From the NCBI GenBank assembly GCA_002690445.1, contig NZER01000071.1, positions 1 through 16,481 on the forward strand: DNA of 16,481 nucleotides, given 5' to 3'. The first letter of the stretch is position 1, and each line of letters starts with the position of its first letter. The translations under genes and the position numbers were made by a program. This DNA comes from Candidatus Pacearchaeota archaeon. Lineage in GTDB: Archaea > Nanoarchaeota > Nanoarchaeia > Pacearchaeales > GW2011-AR1. Shown in pieces: positions 14,191 to 16,481 of the stretch. Below the pieces are notes generated by a model. The model had not been told where the DNA came from. It ran no database searches and saw only the letters and a program-made list of their open reading frames with translations.

Positions 14191-15080
14191 TGGGAGCATT
14201 AACGGCGGCAGAACTGGCTCTAGTGTCAAACGATAAACCTATTCTTTGCGGCGACCACGTTATTGCGCGCGCTGCACCGTCCGGGACAAATCTTAAGTGG
14301 CTAGCGGGTGATAACTTAAGCGGCACTAACATCGTCCTGGCGGCGTATCCAGTGAAGCGAATTTTCGACAAGCACCAACACATAATTACGAAACCGAACA
14401 CCAGCGGGGTAGAATTCAACCTCTCGATGAACTTAGGTGCTGCCTACGAGTTCGATATGATTATGATAGGTGGTCACAATTTCGGCACCGAAGGTGGTTT
14501 GACCGTCAAGTTCGAGAAAGGCACCGACGCCACCTTCGGTTCGACTACCACGCTTTCAACCTGGACCCCTGGTTCTAGTGACAAGCGACTGGTTTCCCTG
14601 GTGCTGGACACCAATGGGGACGGGACTGCTTTGCGGTGGACGGAGCAATTCATTCGGATCAATATTGCCGGCTCGACATTCACACCTGAGATCGGTGAAA
14701 TTTGGGTCGGCCTCCGAAGGCACCTCCCATACAATTTCAACCAAACTCTCCAAGAAGATAGAACCCGATCTGAACTAATCCGCTTTCGCTCCCGTAGTGG
14801 GATGACGACGACCTACACCCTTTCAAGCGGCAAAGCGCTCCGCGAGGGTAAAATCGAGATCGATACGGCAGCTGGCAAAACGGCAGTGACAAACTGGTGG
14901 TCGGATACAAGCTTCGGCTCCAACCCGTTTCTTTGGATTGAAGAACCGGGCACTAGCCCGTCAGATTGCCACGTAATGACATGCGACCCTGAACTTTCGT
15001 TTGAAGACAACAAGCCGACTAGCAAAGTCCTCGATTTGCAGATGGTTGAAAACGCTCCCTACCTTTCGGGAGAGTCCTAG
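14190..15080 (+). CDS. Distal tail-like protein with lectin-type fold
   Basis: This 296-residue protein directly follows the tape measure gene, where distal tail (Dit-type) proteins lie. Residues 35-175 look like a galactose-binding/F5-8-type jelly roll: VEFNLSMNLGAAYEFDMIMIGGHNF (74-98), a charged middle (TVKFEKGTDATF), and a closing FIRINIAGSTFTPEIGEIWVG (154-174). Residues 195-296 (SRSGMTTTYTL, NPFLWIEEPG, VLDLQMVENAPYL) look like a second beta domain attaching to the tube end or hub. It probably forms the ring joining the tube to the hub and may bind a cell-surface sugar. Start: TAATG overlap with the tape measure gene. Family assignment is inferred from position and pattern, not a known catalytic motif. 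Confidence 0.65.
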   Translation: MGALTAAELALVSNDKPILCGDHVIARAAPSGTNLKWLAGDNLSGTNIVLAAYPVKRIFDKHQHIITKPNTSGVEFNLSMNLGAAYEFDMIMIGGHNFGTEGGLTVKFEKGTDATFGSTTTLSTWTPGSSDKRLVSLVLDTNGDGTALRWTEQFIRINIAGSTFTPEIGEIWVGLRRHLPYNFNQTLQEDRTRSELIRFRSRSGMTTTYTLSSGKALREGKIEIDTAAGKTAVTNWWSDTSFGSNPFLWIEEPGTSPSDCHVMTCDPELSFEDNKPTSKVLDLQMVENAPYLSGES

Positions 15081-16481
15081 TGCTAACCCTAAGCACCGCA
15101 TTTACCAACGCGTTCGAGGATTCAGAAGTCGAACCGGTCTATTTGGTGGATATCTTTACAGCTACAACGGCTCCTTTGATGTTTTGCACCGGGTCAAAGC
15201 GGATTCAGTTTATAGCGTTGGACCCCAACTTCTTCGGCGAAGCAGACGTAGCGCGAGAAGCCACGCCGTCAGTAGCGGAGATTTCGGCTCTTAATATTGA
15301 GATCGACCCGTTCGAACGTAATCTGCAAACCGCGAACCTGACGGTTTCGCTTCACGACGACGCGAAGCTCCGGGACTTCCTCCAGACGACCCGCTTGATC
15401 AACCAGATGGTGCAAATAAAACTCGGCACCGCTGACATGACCGACGAGGACGATTGGGCACCCGTTTTTAACGGGATGATTGTTTCGGTAGGGGTAAGAA
15501 GCGAGGGGATCATTGATCTAGAATGCAAAGATTACATGGTTCAAACCCAGAAAATGTATTTTGGCAATTGGATCAACAAGCACCCGTTGGAAGTGCTGAA
15601 AAAACTTTTGGAAGACCAAGGGGTGCCCGAAGAATTTATCGACGACGATAGTTTTGACCTTACCGAGGCGCAATACGCCGACATTCGACATTTTGTCCTG
15701 ACCCATTGGAACGACCTGGATCTAGATGGCACCGAGGTTATCCCCGATTGGAATTCAGAGGGGTTTTACTACCCGACTCAGAATATCAACCTACTCAGTC
15801 CGTCGGGGAGCGTAAACACGACGGGGATGCTTCAAGAAATAGCGCGTAGCATGATGGGGAGCGTCTTTTGCCAAGAAAACGGTGTTTTTAAGTTCGTTCG
15901 TTTTGATGTCTCGAAAGCAGCGTCAGCCCATTGGACCGATGACGATATTGGAGAATTCGAGCAACTTGATCCGATCTATATTAACGAGTTGACGATCAAG
16001 AACACAGGCAGCTGGAATTCAAGTGCCCCCACCACTCATCGGTTACTTTCTAAAGGGAGCTTTGAAGGGATGGTGCGGGTAAGGGATGCAACCGCACAAA
16101 CGAACTACTCATTTCCTGGAGAATCAAAAGCGATTTTCCCCCGCGCGGTCGATTTTGAATTACAGGGTTTTGTCGGAAAATTAAAGTACGCAGTAGGCAG
16201 TGGAGCAGTCACGGTATTTGTAGACTCTCCGTTTGGTCTTTGCGGCAGTCGCACGACCGGCGACTATTTACCTGGGCCCACTACATGGGATGCACGGCAA
16301 GCGGCAGGTGTGGGGATCAGTGCCGACCGACCGCTCTATATTTTGATCGACAGTGAGGTAATGAAGTCCGTAGAGGTCGAATTGGTTGAAGGCGTAACCG
16401 AGCTTTACCTGTCGGAGTTTACCGGAAACGAAACACCAGCTGAGTTTATCACCGCCGACAACAGCGTCCAAAAGCCCGGTA
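15080..16481 (+). CDS. Tail hub / baseplate protein (partial, runs off window)
   Basis: At least 467 codons are open from GTG 15080 to the window edge, with no stop in the frame. The GTG shares a base with the preceding TAG, the same coupling used elsewhere here, and the first in-frame ATG is 36 codons later, in sequence that already looks structured. The N-terminus (VEPVYLVDIFTATTAP, FCTGSKRIQF) and the following beta-rich segment (NLTVSLHDDAKLRDFL, INQMVQIKLG, VFNGMIVSVGVRSEGIIDLECKDY) resemble tail hub domains of siphovirus tips. Later parts (MLQEIARSMMGSVFCQENGVFKFVRFD) fit a hub core. It would form the tip ring through which DNA leaves and hold receptor-binding proteins. The 3' end is missing from the window. 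Confidence 0.75.
   Translation, partial: MLTLSTAFTNAFEDSEVEPVYLVDIFTATTAPLMFCTGSKRIQFIALDPNFFGEADVAREATPSVAEISALNIEIDPFERNLQTANLTVSLHDDAKLRDFLQTTRLINQMVQIKLGTADMTDEDDWAPVFNGMIVSVGVRSEGIIDLECKDYMVQTQKMYFGNWINKHPLEVLKKLLEDQGVPEEFIDDDSFDLTEAQYADIRHFVLTHWNDLDLDGTEVIPDWNSEGFYYPTQNINLLSPSGSVNTTGMLQEIARSMMGSVFCQENGVFKFVRFDVSKAASAHWTDDDIGEFEQLDPIYINELTIKNTGSWNSSAPTTHRLLSKGSFEGMVRVRDATAQTNYSFPGESKAIFPRAVDFELQGFVGKLKYAVGSGAVTVFVDSPFGLCGSRTTGDYLPGPTTWDARQAAGVGISADRPLYILIDSEVMKSVEVELVEGVTELYLSEFTGNETPAEFITADNSVQKPG

Noticed and set aside
1..16481. Search for tRNA genes, CRISPR arrays, insertion sequences, attachment sites and toxin-antitoxin pairs
   Set aside because: No cloverleaf, regularly spaced repeat, transposase motif or paired small operon was seen on either strand by reading.

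Overview
The window is a contiguous block of a tailed-phage (or prophage) genome: the packaging, head and tail modules of a siphovirus-like virus. Nothing in it identifies the bacterial host. Base composition is close to half G+C. Genes are packed head to tail on the plus strand, with repeated one-base TAATG or TAGTG stop/start overlaps and good Shine-Dalgarno (SD) sequences at several starts. There are no tRNA or rRNA genes, insertion sequences, CRISPR arrays, integrase or lysogeny genes in view.

Packaging (1-3502): a possible 3' end of an upstream gene, a small unidentified protein where a small terminase often sits, a fusion of a ParB-like domain with a DNA methyltransferase, and the large terminase, which carries an inserted zinc ribbon. 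A small gene on the opposite strand (3499-3702) and an AT-rich control region (3703-3810) separate packaging from the head genes.

Head (3811-8767): a DUF935/Mu gp29-like portal, an S49-type protease whose C-terminal part looks like a scaffold with its own internal start, a decoration-like protein and a Mu gpT-like major capsid protein. A hairpin region, a small basic protein and a head-tail adaptor candidate follow. The head is Mu-type, but no separate MuF/gp30 gene lies between portal and protease.

Neck and tail (8770-16481): a gpG/Phage_tail_S-type morphogenesis protein, a probable tail terminator, a small basic protein, the tail tube protein, a tail assembly chaperone with a programmed -1 frameshift (G and GT forms), the tape measure protein, a distal-tail-like protein with a lectin-like fold, and a tail hub protein that runs off the end. 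A tube/G-GT/tape-measure order with no sheath gene indicates a long non-contractile tail.

The two most useful results are genes that a plain ORF caller misses: the frameshifted GT chaperone (11191-11945), which explains an apparent 198-base gap, and the nested scaffold start at 6078. No clearly new defence or other novel system is visible. The least explained items are the reverse-strand gene at 3499-3702, its AT-rich control region, and a marked scarcity of GGCC.
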